Shown in pieces: positions 6,463 through 14,198 of a stretch of DNA of 14,566 bases. The position numbers were made by a program, and so were the translations under genes. Source of the DNA: an uncultured Eubacteriales bacterium (lineage in GTDB: Bacteria > Bacillota > Clostridia > Oscillospirales > Oscillospiraceae). The notes under the pieces were generated by a model, which made no database searches, had not been told where the DNA came from, and saw nothing but the letters and a program-made list of their open reading frames with translations. The stretch's first letter is position 1, and each line of letters starts with the position of its first letter. The stretch lies in assembly GCA_902496595.1 (NCBI GenBank), contig CABVBV010000042.1, positions 1 to 14,566 on the forward strand, given 5' to 3'.

Positions 6463-8330
6463 AGAAACACTCCAGACCCATAGGAGGGCTGACGGCGGCG
6501 CTCTTGGGCCTCGCCGCCTCGCTGCTGATACTGCTGTTTGTGCTGTGGGCCCAGCCTTCGGCCCTGGGAGCCACGCTCTCCGGTATGTTTGCCCGGCCGC
6601 TGCTCCTGCTGCTCAACTGGCTGCCCATTGCCCTGCTCTGCGCGGCGCTCGGCTTCGCCCTTGCAAACCCGATGTACGGCGCTGCCGTCGTGGGGCTCAT
6701 CACAGGCGTGATGTCGCTCATAAACAGGGTGAAGATCACGATGCGGAGCGAGCCCTTCGTTCCGAGGGACATTGTGCTCGTGAAAGAGGCGGCGGACGCC
6801 ATGGGCAACTACGATTTGAGCCTGCCCTGGTTCCAGGCTGGCGTGCTCGTCCTGCTCGCAGCCCTGTTCATAGCCGTGGGCATACTCCTGCCGCCCAGAA
6901 AGCCTGAGAAGAAACGGGGACTCGTCAGAGCGGCGGCCTGCCTGCTCTGCCTGCTGCTGCTAGTGGGACTTGTGGCCTTCGTATACAGCTCCGACTCGGT
7001 GTATGAGTCCTTCGAGACGGAGAAGCCCTACGACAGCTGCGCCGTGGCGGACGAGCTGGGTTTCCCATACTATTTCTGCTACCACTTCTCGACCATGAGC
7101 GTAGCGAAGCCTGAGGGCTTCGACGCGGCGGAGGCGGAGAGCTGGGAGCGCGGCTATGAGGCCTCGGAGGACGCGGCGGAGCTGAACGTGGTCTTTGTCA
7201 TGAACGAGTCGTTCTCGGATATTCTGAACGACGACGTGTTCGTCTTCCCCGAGGGCGAGCACCCGATGTCGGTGTATAACGAGCTGGCTGCGGGCGAGAA
7301 CGCCTACGCCGGTCACATCGTCATTCCCTACTTCGGCGGTGGCACGGCGGACACGGAGTTCGACGTGGCGACGGGTATGCAGACGAACCTGCTGAACCCG
7401 AACTCGCCTTCGCTGACGGCCTTCAGATGTGTTGAGCGGCCGCTCGACAGCCTGTACAGGATCTTCGGCTCCGAAGGCTACACCACCTGTTTCATGCACC
7501 CGGGCGACGGCTGGTTCTACTGCCGCGACGAGGTATACGAGCTGCTGGGTGCGCAGGAGATATACTTCGCGGACGACATGGAGGGCCTCGAGTACAAGGG
7601 AGAATGGGTGACGGACGCGAGCTTCGTGAAGCTCATAGAGCAGCGCTTCGAGGACTCGGTCTCGAGCGGAGTGCCGGACTTCACCTATGCCGTGACCATA
7701 CAGAACCACATGGCCTATACCGAGGACAAGTACGGCGACTACGTCTGCCCCGAGGTGGAGACGACGGTGGAGCTGTCCGACGAGGTTCAGGCGGCGCTGA
7801 ACGTCTATACCGAGGGCATTAGGGACGCCAACGCCATGCTGAAGGAGCTGACCGAGTATTACTCAGAGCAGTCCGAACCCGTGCTCCTCATCTTCTTCGG
7901 AGATCACCTGCCCTACCTTTGCGACAACCGCGAGGGCTACCGCGAGCTGGGGCTTGCGGCGGCGGACGCCTCGGGGACAGAGGATGCGTTCGCGGGATAT
8001 ACCGCGCCATATCTCATCTGGTGCAACGAGGCCGGAGCGGAGCTTCTGGATTTCGACCGGGCGATAGAGGAGCTGGAGCTGCCCGAGTCCGGGCGCATGA
8101 GCGCCTGCTATCTCGGCGCGGCGGTGCTGGAGCTCACGGGGCGCGGAGAGGAATCGAGCTGGTTCGGTTTTCTTAACGAGGCGCGGCGCGAGCTTCCGGT
8201 CATCCACGGCGGAGCATACATGGACATGGAGGGCAACACGCTATACGAGCTTGATGCGGAGCAGTCGGAACTGCTGTCGAAGATGCGCAGTTGGACGTAT
8301 TACAAGATGGAGTACGACACACAGAATTGA
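6459..8330 (+). CDS. LtaS-like membrane sulfatase-family protein
   Basis: The 623-residue protein has five predicted membrane segments (about 11-30, 48-69, 72-88, 128-146, 158-177) and then an extracytoplasmic alkaline-phosphatase/sulfatase domain. Residues matching the LtaS active site are visible: Glu250 in NESFSD, Thr296 as likely nucleophile in GGGTADTEF, His417 in QNHMAY, and Asp482/His483 in FFGDHLP. LtaS enzymes polymerise glycerol phosphate from phosphatidylglycerol. Relatives transfer phosphoglycerol or phosphoethanolamine to other acceptors, so the polymer made here is not certain. The start is a TTG at 6459 overlapping the EFR1 stop (TTGA), with GAAAGGAAG at 6442-6450. No ATG start lies nearby. 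A promoter for the next gene follows the stop. Confidence 0.88.
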   Translation: MKKHSRPIGGLTAALLGLAASLLILLFVLWAQPSALGATLSGMFARPLLLLLNWLPIALLCAALGFALANPMYGAAVVGLITGVMSLINRVKITMRSEPFVPRDIVLVKEAADAMGNYDLSLPWFQAGVLVLLAALFIAVGILLPPRKPEKKRGLVRAAACLLCLLLLVGLVAFVYSSDSVYESFETEKPYDSCAVADELGFPYYFCYHFSTMSVAKPEGFDAAEAESWERGYEASEDAAELNVVFVMNESFSDILNDDVFVFPEGEHPMSVYNELAAGENAYAGHIVIPYFGGGTADTEFDVATGMQTNLLNPNSPSLTAFRCVERPLDSLYRIFGSEGYTTCFMHPGDGWFYCRDEVYELLGAQEIYFADDMEGLEYKGEWVTDASFVKLIEQRFEDSVSSGVPDFTYAVTIQNHMAYTEDKYGDYVCPEVETTVELSDEVQAALNVYTEGIRDANAMLKELTEYYSEQSEPVLLIFFGDHLPYLCDNREGYRELGLAAADASGTEDAFAGYTAPYLIWCNEAGAELLDFDRAIEELELPESGRMSACYLGAAVLELTGRGEESSWFGFLNEARRELPVIHGGAYMDMEGNTLYELDAEQSELLSKMRSWTYYKMEYDTQN

Positions 8331-8366
8331 GTTCGCAGAAAAAATATGTGAATTTGCGAGAAGCTG

Positions 8367-8375
8367 TGTTATAAT
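8367..8375 (+). promoter_or_regulatory. extended -10 promoter for the cytidylate-kinase-like gene
   Basis: TGT followed by a perfect TATAAT (8370-8375) makes an extended -10 element (TGnTATAAT). The -35 region is poor, as such promoters tolerate. The predicted transcript start near 8382 leaves a leader of about 18 bases before the ATG at 8400. Confidence 0.7.
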
Positions 8376-8386
8376 AGTGTCGGAAT

Positions 8387-8391
8387 GGAGG
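8387..8391 (+). promoter_or_regulatory. ribosome binding site deciding the cytidylate-kinase-like start
   Basis: GGAGG lies 8 bases before the ATG at 8400. Starting at the ATG at 8385 would place this site inside the gene and leave almost no leader after the predicted transcript start. Confidence 0.75.
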
Positions 8392-8399
8392 CTGATAGC

Positions 8400-9002
8400 A
8401 TGAGCATAAGGGTCATAACGGTGAGCCGCCAGTTCGGCAGCGGCGGCAGAACCATCGCAAAAGAGACGGCCGAGAGGCTGGGCTGGGCCTATTATGACAA
8501 GGAGCTGGTGAAGAAGATCGCCGCCGAGAGCGGCCTCGCGGAGAGCTATATACTTGAGAGCGGAGAGTACGCCTGCTCCACCAGCAGCTTCCTGTTCAAC
8601 TGGGTCATGAACGCTGAGAGCGCGAGAAGCGGCAGTCTGCCCATCTCCGACCAGCTCTATATCATCCAGCACAATATAATAAAAGAGCTCGCGGAGAAGG
8701 AGCGCTGCGTCATAGTGGGCCGCTGCGCCGACTACATACTGAGGGCGAGGCAGGACTGCCTGCACACCTTCTTCCACGCGGACACGGCTTTCAGGGCCGA
8801 CAGGATAGTCCGGCTCTACGGAGAGCGCCCGGAAAAGCCCGAGAAGAGGCTCAAGGAGAAGGACGACAAACGCCGCGCCTACTACCGCCACTACACCGGC
8901 CACCAGTGGGGCCTCGCCGAGAACTACGACATCTGCCTAGACTCCGGCAGACTCGGCATAGACCAGTGCGTGGATATCCTAGTGAACGCCGCTAAGGCCT
9001 GA
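8400..9002 (+). CDS. cytidylate kinase-like family protein
   Basis: The 200-residue protein begins MSIRVITVSRQFGSGGRTIA, with a P-loop at about 12-19 (FGSGGRTI). It continues with features of the cytidylate-kinase-like family (Cytidylate_kin2): a LGWAYYDKELVKKIA helix, a central IVGRCADYIL strand, and an Arg/Lys-rich lid-like region (KEKDDKRRAYYRHYTG). Family members are common in Clostridia beside the true Cmk and probably phosphorylate a nucleotide or small molecule, but their substrate is not settled. I take the ATG at 8400 rather than 8385 because GGAGG lies 8 bases before it and the extended -10 element lies just upstream. It appears monocistronic and ends at a strong terminator shared with the convergent pyrophosphatase operon. 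Confidence 0.85.
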   Translation: MSIRVITVSRQFGSGGRTIAKETAERLGWAYYDKELVKKIAAESGLAESYILESGEYACSTSSFLFNWVMNAESARSGSLPISDQLYIIQHNIIKELAEKERCVIVGRCADYILRARQDCLHTFFHADTAFRADRIVRLYGERPEKPEKRLKEKDDKRRAYYRHYTGHQWGLAENYDICLDSGRLGIDQCVDILVNAAKA

Positions 9003-9017
9003 ATACCGCAAAAAATG

Positions 9018-9047
9018 ACCGCCCCGGTCTTCACCGGGGCGGTTTTT
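9018..9047. terminator. bidirectional rho-independent terminator
   Basis: An 11-bp perfect stem (9018-9028 with 9033-9043) closes a CTTC loop. TTTTT follows on + and an A-run (9009-9015) precedes it, giving a U-tract for the - strand. It separates the kinase-like gene from the convergent pyrophosphatase gene, whose stop codon abuts the T-run. Confidence 0.92.
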
Positions 9048-9580
9048 CATTTGCAGAAGCAGTCTATATAGTTGTCGAGGCAGTGTTCAATGATCTTTAC
9101 GGCCTGCTCTTTGCCCTGGACTTCGTCCACGACCGTTTCCTTTGTCTCCAGCGTTTTATAAACTGAGAAAAAGTGGCGCATCTCCTCGAAGGTGTGGCCG
9201 GGAAGCTGGCAGATATCGTCGTACATATTGTAGGTCGGGTCATCCTTGCAGACGGCGATTATCTTCTCGTCCATCTTGCCGCTGTCCTTCATGGCGATGA
9301 CGCCTATGGGCTTGCAGCGCACCAGCGTCAGCGGCTCGATGGGCTCGGAGCAGATGACCAGCACGTCCAGCGGGTCGCCGTCGTCGCCATAGGTTCTTGG
9401 TATGAAGCCGTAGTTCGCAGGATAGTGCGTCGCCGTGTAGAGGATGCGGTCGAGGATGATGAGCCCGGTCTCCTTGTCGAGCTCGTACTTCTTTTTGCTG
9501 CCCTTCGTTATCTCGATGACCGCGATGAACTCCTCGGGCCGGATGCGTTTGGGGTCGATGTCGTGCCAGATGTTGGACAT
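9047..9580 (-). CDS. ppa: family I inorganic pyrophosphatase
   Basis: The 177-residue protein matches soluble family I pyrophosphatases. It has YPANYGFIPRTYGDDGDPLDVLV (about 53-75), including the metal-binding signature DGDPLD (67-72), and downstream acidic residues in KDDPTYNMYDD. It hydrolyses pyrophosphate to two phosphates in the cytoplasm, usually as a Mg2+-dependent oligomer, driving biosynthetic reactions forward. The length is normal for bacterial enzymes. The ATG at 9580 lies 10 bases after the VWA gene stop. Its AGGAGG ribosome site (9587-9592) overlaps that stop, so it is the last gene of the ATPase/VWA operon and probably translationally coupled to it. Family I is less common than family II in many Firmicutes, so its placement is worth noting. 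Confidence 0.95.
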   Translation of the reverse strand: MSNIWHDIDPKRIRPEEFIAVIEITKGSKKKYELDKETGLIILDRILYTATHYPANYGFIPRTYGDDGDPLDVLVICSEPIEPLTLVRCKPIGVIAMKDSGKMDEKIIAVCKDDPTYNMYDDICQLPGHTFEEMRHFFSVYKTLETKETVVDEVQGKEQAVKIIEHCLDNYIDCFCK

Positions 9581-9590
9581 GGTATTCCTC

Positions 9591-11297
9591 CTACATATTT
9601 CCTATGAGCTCGACCACAACGCCTCCCACGGCGTCGGCGAACTGCTCGATCGAGCGTATCCTGACGAGATCCCTGCCGTAGATGCGGCGTGCCGAGGGCA
9701 GATCGTCGTCCTCTCCGGTGAAGATGCACATGACGGAGATGCCCTCCCTGCGGAGCTTCTCGACCTCCGCCGCCGAGTCGAGCACGCCCGGCTGGCCCCG
9801 GTAGAGCTCCTGCTTACCGGTCTCGGGCACGGGCAGCTTCCGGTCGTCGTTCGGGCTCGCGTCCGAGAGTATCATGAGAAGCCGCCGCTCACAGTGGCTC
9901 GAGCGCATCATCCAGCCGGCGGCACGGAAGGCCAGACCGTCCCGGTTCCAGCCCGCGGCGCAGTAGTCGAAGATGGCCTCGTTCTTCGAGCTCTCCTCGT
10001 AATCCCGGAACAGCCTGAGCACCGTGCAGCCGTTGAGCGTGCAGAAGGAATAGACCCTCGTCGGTATGCCGCAGCGCGTGAGGCTCTCGGCGATCATATA
10101 CGCCTGGGTCGAGACGCTCTCCTGTCTCTCTATCTGCGAGGCCGAGGCGTCGAGCAGGATGTCCACGGAAAGCTCCGTGTCGTTCCCGCGCTCGGGCCTC
10201 GTGAAAATGCTCTCGTCCGAGAGAGCCACGGCTCTCCAGACCTTCTCCGGGGCCAGTGCGCCCGCACGGGATTTTATCCTCGCATCGTCCAGGTGGACGA
10301 GCATACAGTTTCGTATTTTCTCCGACAGCCGCGCTATCGTCAGCCGGTTCCTCACGATGTCGTCGGTGAAGAATTTCCGGTTGAGCTCCGCCTGCCGTTT
10401 TGCCGAGCTCCGCTGGACTATGGCCTCGCGGTTGTTGCGGTCGAGGGGCTTCATCTCGCCCCTGGTGAAGTGGAGGATGCTGTCCCAGTGTGTGCCCGAG
10501 CAGAGCCGCTCCTCTATGCGTTTGAGTTCTCCAGGAGCGTACATGGAGACGCCGAAGCAGTCCTCGACGTACTCGCGCATCTCGTCCTCGCTGCGCTCGC
10601 CGACCATGCGCTCCTTTATTTTCTTCGACCGCTTGCCGCTCCCGGAACCCTCCTCCTCGTTGCGCACCGCAGCGCCAAGGCCGCTCCTGCGTCTCCTGAG
10701 AAAGTTGATGAGCGTCGGCAGGCCGCCGCCGCGCCCCGACGAGGTGGTAGCCACAAACATATAGTATTCCCGGAGCACCGCTCTGATAGCCTGCACTACC
10801 TCCTCCGTCGAAAGCTCCGGCGAGAGCTCCAGGGCGTCGAGGATCTTCCTGTCGCGCTCCGGCATCTCGGGCTCCAGGCCCAGGGCCCTTTCGTAGTGCT
10901 CGAGCTTGATCCTGTACGCCTCGCCCAGCTCCCGGGCCCCGCCCTTGCGCCGGGCCTCGGCCTCGATACCCTGGGCGTAGACGAGGCGCAGCTCGCGCAG
11001 GGCGGGGCGCTCCGAAGCCGCACGCTCGAAGGCGCAGTTCTCAAGCGCCACCCAGGCCAGTTCCTCGAACTCGTCCCCCTTCGGCGTGCGCACGAAACTG
11101 TCGAGGACTTCCTTTATCTTGGGAAAGTCGTAGTAGCTGTATACAGCGCCGATGATGCTGTTCATATAGATGTCCGCAAAGCCCTCGGTGTCGTAGGCGC
11201 GGACAACGGGCACGAGAGAGTAGTCCCGCGCCGCGTTCCATATGAGGTTTGTGGCGCGGCGCTCCTGGCGTTCCGCCTCTCTCTGGCTGAGCTGCAT
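9591..11297 (-). CDS. NorD/CbbO-like VWA-domain protein
   Basis: The 568-residue protein carries a C-terminal von Willebrand A domain (about 375-567). It has a full MIDAS metal site: DASAS (383-387) and a later SDASPND (about 478-484). The motif AGWNRDGLAFR just before the last strand is typical of NorD/CbbO proteins, which act with a MoxR-type ATPase to activate metalloenzymes such as nitric oxide reductase or Rubisco. The N-terminal two thirds is mostly helical, with a charged linker around 203-230 (RRRR, then EEEGSGSGKRSKK). I use the ATG at 11297, whose A is the last base of the ATPase TGA. A GTG at 11300 adds one residue and is equally possible. The client enzyme is not in the window. 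Confidence 0.82.
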   Translation of the reverse strand: MQLSQREAERQERRATNLIWNAARDYSLVPVVRAYDTEGFADIYMNSIIGAVYSYYDFPKIKEVLDSFVRTPKGDEFEELAWVALENCAFERAASERPALRELRLVYAQGIEAEARRKGGARELGEAYRIKLEHYERALGLEPEMPERDRKILDALELSPELSTEEVVQAIRAVLREYYMFVATTSSGRGGGLPTLINFLRRRRSGLGAAVRNEEEGSGSGKRSKKIKERMVGERSEDEMREYVEDCFGVSMYAPGELKRIEERLCSGTHWDSILHFTRGEMKPLDRNNREAIVQRSSAKRQAELNRKFFTDDIVRNRLTIARLSEKIRNCMLVHLDDARIKSRAGALAPEKVWRAVALSDESIFTRPERGNDTELSVDILLDASASQIERQESVSTQAYMIAESLTRCGIPTRVYSFCTLNGCTVLRLFRDYEESSKNEAIFDYCAAGWNRDGLAFRAAGWMMRSSHCERRLLMILSDASPNDDRKLPVPETGKQELYRGQPGVLDSAAEVEKLRREGISVMCIFTGEDDDLPSARRIYGRDLVRIRSIEQFADAVGGVVVELIGNM

Positions 11298-12214
11298 CAC
11301 TCGTCAAAGAGCTTGTCCCGGCCGAGGGCCGAGGGTATCCTGGCCGTGATGACGTCCTCGACCAGCTTGCGCTCGAAGGGGTCGAAGGCCTTGTTCACAA
11401 CTCCGAGCTTCAGCGCCTCGCCCGCGACGAGGCCCTTGTGCATGAGCCCGACAGAGCTCATGAGACCGCGCAGGTCGAGAGCCTTGGTCGATATCTCCGC
11501 ACTGTCGCATTTCTTCCTTATGTCCTGGAAGAGGCCCGAGAACTGCTCGGCCCACTCGTCCCTGAGCGTCGGGTGCTCGCGCTTCAAGAGCTTTTTCATG
11601 CTCTCCGCGCTGATGGGCGGCATATCTATGACGGCAAAACGAGAGACCAGGGCTTCGTTGAGCTCTCTGGTGCCGGCATAGCCGTAGTTCATCGTGGCGA
11701 TAAAGCGCGTCGCGTCGTCCATGACTATCCTGTCGTAGCCGGGTACGTCTATGATGCGGCGGAAGTCCAGCGTCGCGTGCAGCACGGCCAGCGACTCGTT
11801 CTTCGCCATGTTGATCTCGTCGAGTATGCCGAAGCCGCCGAGTTTGGCGCACTTCGTGATGGGCCCCTGGCGGAAGCTGACCTCTCCGCCGGTGAAGGTG
11901 TCCGTGCCTATGAGGGAGGCGGCGTCTGTATTGATATAGAAGGACACGTCCCAGCTCGGCCTGCCGAAAGCGCAGGCCAGGCACTCGGCCAGCACGTTCT
12001 TGCCCGTGGCCTTGGGGCCGACCAGCAGCAGGTTCTCACCGCAGAGCAGCGCCGTCGCCGCGGCCTCCCAGACCTCTTTTCCGTAATATTCAAACCTCGG
12101 CTCCGACACGAGCCTGTGCTCGGCCTCCGGGCTCACGCTGTGCGCCTTGCGGAAGGCCTCTATCCCGGCGATGATGTCCTCGCTCACGCCCTCGCGCCTA
12201 AGGAAATCCAGCAA
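11297..12214 (-). CDS. MoxR/NorQ/CbbQ-type AAA+ ATPase
   Basis: The 305-residue AAA+ protein has Walker A GPKATGKN (66-73), Walker B FGILDE (128-133), sensor-1 ATMN (173-176) and an arginine-finger region ALVSRF (188-193). The insert LIGTDTFTGGEVSFRQGPIT is typical of the MoxR branch that includes NorQ and CbbQ. These ATPases form hexamers that, with a VWA partner, remodel a target enzyme, often for metal or cofactor insertion or removal of an inhibitor. The VWA gene overlaps directly downstream. The start is a TTG at 12214 preceded by AAAGGGG. The nearby ATG at 12219 is out of frame. A well-formed promoter lies about 37 bases upstream. No nor, cbb or gas-vesicle gene is visible. Confidence 0.88.
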   Translation of the reverse strand: MLDFLRREGVSEDIIAGIEAFRKAHSVSPEAEHRLVSEPRFEYYGKEVWEAAATALLCGENLLLVGPKATGKNVLAECLACAFGRPSWDVSFYINTDAASLIGTDTFTGGEVSFRQGPITKCAKLGGFGILDEINMAKNESLAVLHATLDFRRIIDVPGYDRIVMDDATRFIATMNYGYAGTRELNEALVSRFAVIDMPPISAESMKKLLKREHPTLRDEWAEQFSGLFQDIRKKCDSAEISTKALDLRGLMSSVGLMHKGLVAGEALKLGVVNKAFDPFERKLVEDVITARIPSALGRDKLFDE

Positions 12215-12250
12215 GTCATATTTCCCCTTTCAAAACCGCTTATCACAGGG

Positions 12251-12278
12251 ATTCTACCACGTTTTTTCTAGAAGTCAA
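12251..12278 (-). promoter_or_regulatory. promoter for the ATPase-VWA-ppa operon
   Basis: On the - strand, TTGACT (12273-12278), a 16-base spacer and TAGAAT (12251-12256) form a good sigma-A promoter. The predicted transcript start near 12244 gives a leader of about 30 bases before the TTG start at 12214. Confidence 0.75.
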
Positions 12279-12328
12279 AGGAGTTTTTCAAAACTAACCT
12301 CACTTTTGCGCGGGGTCGTAAAAGGCGT

Positions 12329-12357
12329 TTGACTATGGGACTGACGTGTGTTAAACT
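12329..12357 (+). promoter_or_regulatory. promoter for hypB
   Basis: TTGACT (12329-12334), a 17-base spacer and TAAACT (12352-12357) form a good sigma-A promoter facing away from the ATPase operon. The predicted leader to the hypB ATG is about 78 bases. It contains no riboswitch I recognise. Confidence 0.72.
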
Positions 12358-12441
12358 GTAAACGAAAATACGTTCGGAAACGGACAGTATAAGGGCGTTC
12401 AGCCGAAAATTTTTGTCTATACCATCGAAAGGGGCAGAGTT

Positions 12442-13107
12442 ATGCTCAGGACAATTGAAATAAAGCAGAGCGTGTTCGCTGACAACAACCGGGAGGCCGA
12501 TTCGCTCCGGGCGGAGCTGAAGGAGAAGGGCCTTTTCCTTCTGAATCTCATGTCTTCTCCCGGCAGCGGCAAGACTACGACGCTGGTGCGGACGATAGAG
12601 GCGCTGAAGGGCGAGCTGAGGATAGGCATCATGGAGGCGGACATCGACTCGGACGTGGACGCGCACACGGTTCAGGATGCGGGCGCGAAGGCGGTGCAGC
12701 TGCACACGGGCGGTATGTGCCACCTGACGGCGGACATGACGAGGCAGGGACTCGAGGCGCTGGGCACTGAGGACGTGGACATCGCCATACTGGAAAACGT
12801 CGGCAACCTGGTCTGCCCGGCGGAGTTCGACACGGGCGCGTCGAAGAGCGCGATGATCCTCTCCGTGCCCGAGGGCGACGACAAACCGCTCAAGTACCCG
12901 CTGATGTTCACGGTCTGCGACTGCCTCATCGTGAACAAGATAGACGTCATGCCCTACTTCGACTTCGACTTTGACGCCATGTGCGCCCGGGCGAAGAAGC
13001 TCAACCCGAACATCGAGATCATACCCATCTCTGCGAAGACGGGAGAGGGCGTGGAGAAGTGGGCCGACTGGCTGCGCGGCCAGGTCAGGGCCTGGAAAGA
13101 GAAATAA
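12442..13107 (+). CDS. hypB: HypB, hydrogenase nickel incorporation GTPase
   Basis: The 221-residue SIMIBI GTPase matches HypB. It has P-loop SSPGSGKTT (38-46), switch region EADIDSDVDAHT (65-76), the metal-site motif TGGMCHLTADM with Cys93-His94, ENVGNLVCPAEFD with Cys125, and the guanine-specificity motif NKID (165-168). HypB hydrolyses GTP to help deliver nickel to the large subunit of [NiFe] hydrogenase, normally with HypA. It lacks the N-terminal CxxCGC nickel site and the His-rich stretch of some HypBs. The ATG at 12442 has AAAGGGG upstream and its own promoter. The next gene starts 9 bases after the stop. No hypA or hydrogenase gene lies in the window, so the nickel enzyme it serves is unknown. 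Confidence 0.93.
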   Translation: MLRTIEIKQSVFADNNREADSLRAELKEKGLFLLNLMSSPGSGKTTTLVRTIEALKGELRIGIMEADIDSDVDAHTVQDAGAKAVQLHTGGMCHLTADMTRQGLEALGTEDVDIAILENVGNLVCPAEFDTGASKSAMILSVPEGDDKPLKYPLMFTVCDCLIVNKIDVMPYFDFDFDAMCARAKKLNPNIEIIPISAKTGEGVEKWADWLRGQVRAWKEK

Positions 13108-13116
13108 GCTCCGGAG

Positions 13117-14148
13117 ATGGAGCGCGACGGGATAAGGCTCCGGAGGCTGGCAAAGCACGGGCTTATAAAGCCGCTCGGCAGGCTGGAAACTGCGCGGAGG
13201 CTCTGCGGCATACAGGCGCAGTTCACATCCTGCGCCGCACACGCCTTGAGGATACGCTGCTCGGACTGGGAAGACGGCGGCGAGGGCCTAGTGAGGAACT
13301 GGAGCCTGCGCGGCACGATGCACATCTTTCCGGAGAGCGACCTGCCCCTTTTCATCCGTGCGGAGGAATACAGGAAGAACGAGTGGGGCGGCAGGAGCTT
13401 CTGGAACTCCCGCCCTGACTGGGCGCTCGCGCCGGAGAGGCAGAGCCTCTTTACGGAGCTCATAATGGAGGCCCTGGCCGACGGGCCGATGACAAGGGAG
13501 GAGCTGAAGGAGCTCTGCCGCGCCGGGGGCATGACGGAGGCCGAGGCGGGCAGCATGTTCCACCCCTGGGGCGGCGGCATTCGCCAGCTCTGCGAGAGGG
13601 GTTTCATAAACTGCTCGGCGGACGGGAAAAAGCAGCTGCGGGCCGCGCCGCCTTTCGAGCCCATGCCCGAGAGTGAGGCGAAGCTCGAGCTGGCGAGGCG
13701 CTACTTCGAGTACTACGGCCCGGCCACGGTGAAGGACGCCGCCTATTTCTTCGGCGCGAGCCAGACGGAAGTGAAAAAGCTCCTGACGAAGCTGCCCGTG
13801 AGCTCCTGCGAGCTCGACGGAAGGGTGTATTTCAGCCTAGGGGCCGAGGAGCCGGACGGAGATATGCCGGGCTGCGTGTACCTCGCGGGCTTCGACCAGC
13901 TGATGCTCGGCTATGAAAAGCGCGAGAGCCTGTTCCTTGCCCCGGAGCACATGAGGGGCATCTTCAACCTGGCGGGCATCGTTCATCCTGCGCTGCTCAT
14001 AGACGGCAAGGTCGCGGGCCGGTGGAGCAGGAAGGGGCGCAGGTTCAGGTTGGAGCTTTTCGCCTCATCCTCGGAAGCCGTCAAGGCGGCTGCGGCCGAA
14101 GCTGCCGAAAGGCTCTGGGACGATATTGCAGCGCTTGAATTTGTTTGA
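13117..14148 (+). CDS. AlkZ-like winged-helix DNA glycosylase family protein (HTH_42)
   Basis: The 343-residue protein fits the AlkZ/YcaQ-like family (winged-helix DNA-binding, PF06224 type). An N-terminal GIQAQF carries a QxQ motif (Gln33, Gln35), the catalytic signature of AlkZ-type glycosylases. RGTMH (65-69), winged-helix segments near 115-165 and 190-230, and FDQLMLGYEKR (259-269) also fit the family. Characterised members excise bulky alkylated bases or unhook interstrand crosslinks; many in Firmicutes are uncharacterised. The ATG at 13117 is 9 bases after hypB, so the two are probably co-transcribed. The GGAG touching the start is too close to serve as a good ribosome site, and AAAGAG is about 13 bases away, so translation may rely on coupling to hypB. 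Activity is inferred from family and motif only. Confidence 0.8.
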   Translation: MERDGIRLRRLAKHGLIKPLGRLETARRLCGIQAQFTSCAAHALRIRCSDWEDGGEGLVRNWSLRGTMHIFPESDLPLFIRAEEYRKNEWGGRSFWNSRPDWALAPERQSLFTELIMEALADGPMTREELKELCRAGGMTEAEAGSMFHPWGGGIRQLCERGFINCSADGKKQLRAAPPFEPMPESEAKLELARRYFEYYGPATVKDAAYFFGASQTEVKKLLTKLPVSSCELDGRVYFSLGAEEPDGDMPGCVYLAGFDQLMLGYEKRESLFLAPEHMRGIFNLAGIVHPALLIDGKVAGRWSRKGRRFRLELFASSSEAVKAAAAEAAERLWDDIAALEFV

Positions 14149-14174
14149 AGAAAAGAAGTTGAAAACAATATAAC
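14145..14174 (+). promoter_or_regulatory. possible promoter for the right-edge gene
   Basis: TTGAAG (14145-14150), an 18-base spacer and TATAAC (14169-14174) precede the right-edge gene by about 25 bases. The -35 overlaps the upstream stop codon. The match is moderate, and the gene could also be read through from hypB. Confidence 0.4.
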
Positions 14175-14198
14175 GAAGAAAGAGGGGGATCCTATCAG

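Noticed and set aside
8332..8360. TTCGCA/TGCGAG inverted repeat after the LtaS-like gene as a terminator
   Set aside because: Only about five bases pair across a long AT-rich loop, and no T-run follows.
9444..11681. Very long + strand open frame (745 codons) opposite the VWA and AAA+ genes
   Set aside because: It lies antisense to two genes with clear family motifs and its translation shows no recognisable domain. Long antisense frames are expected in GC-rich, strongly codon-biased genes.
12358..12441. hypB leader as a nickel/cobalt riboswitch
   Set aside because: The leader is under 90 bases and I see no paired helices or conserved core like the NiCo class.
12268..13242. - strand open frame opposite hypB
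   Set aside because: hypB carries all GTPase motifs on the + strand. The antisense frame has no domain features and would run across both divergent promoters.
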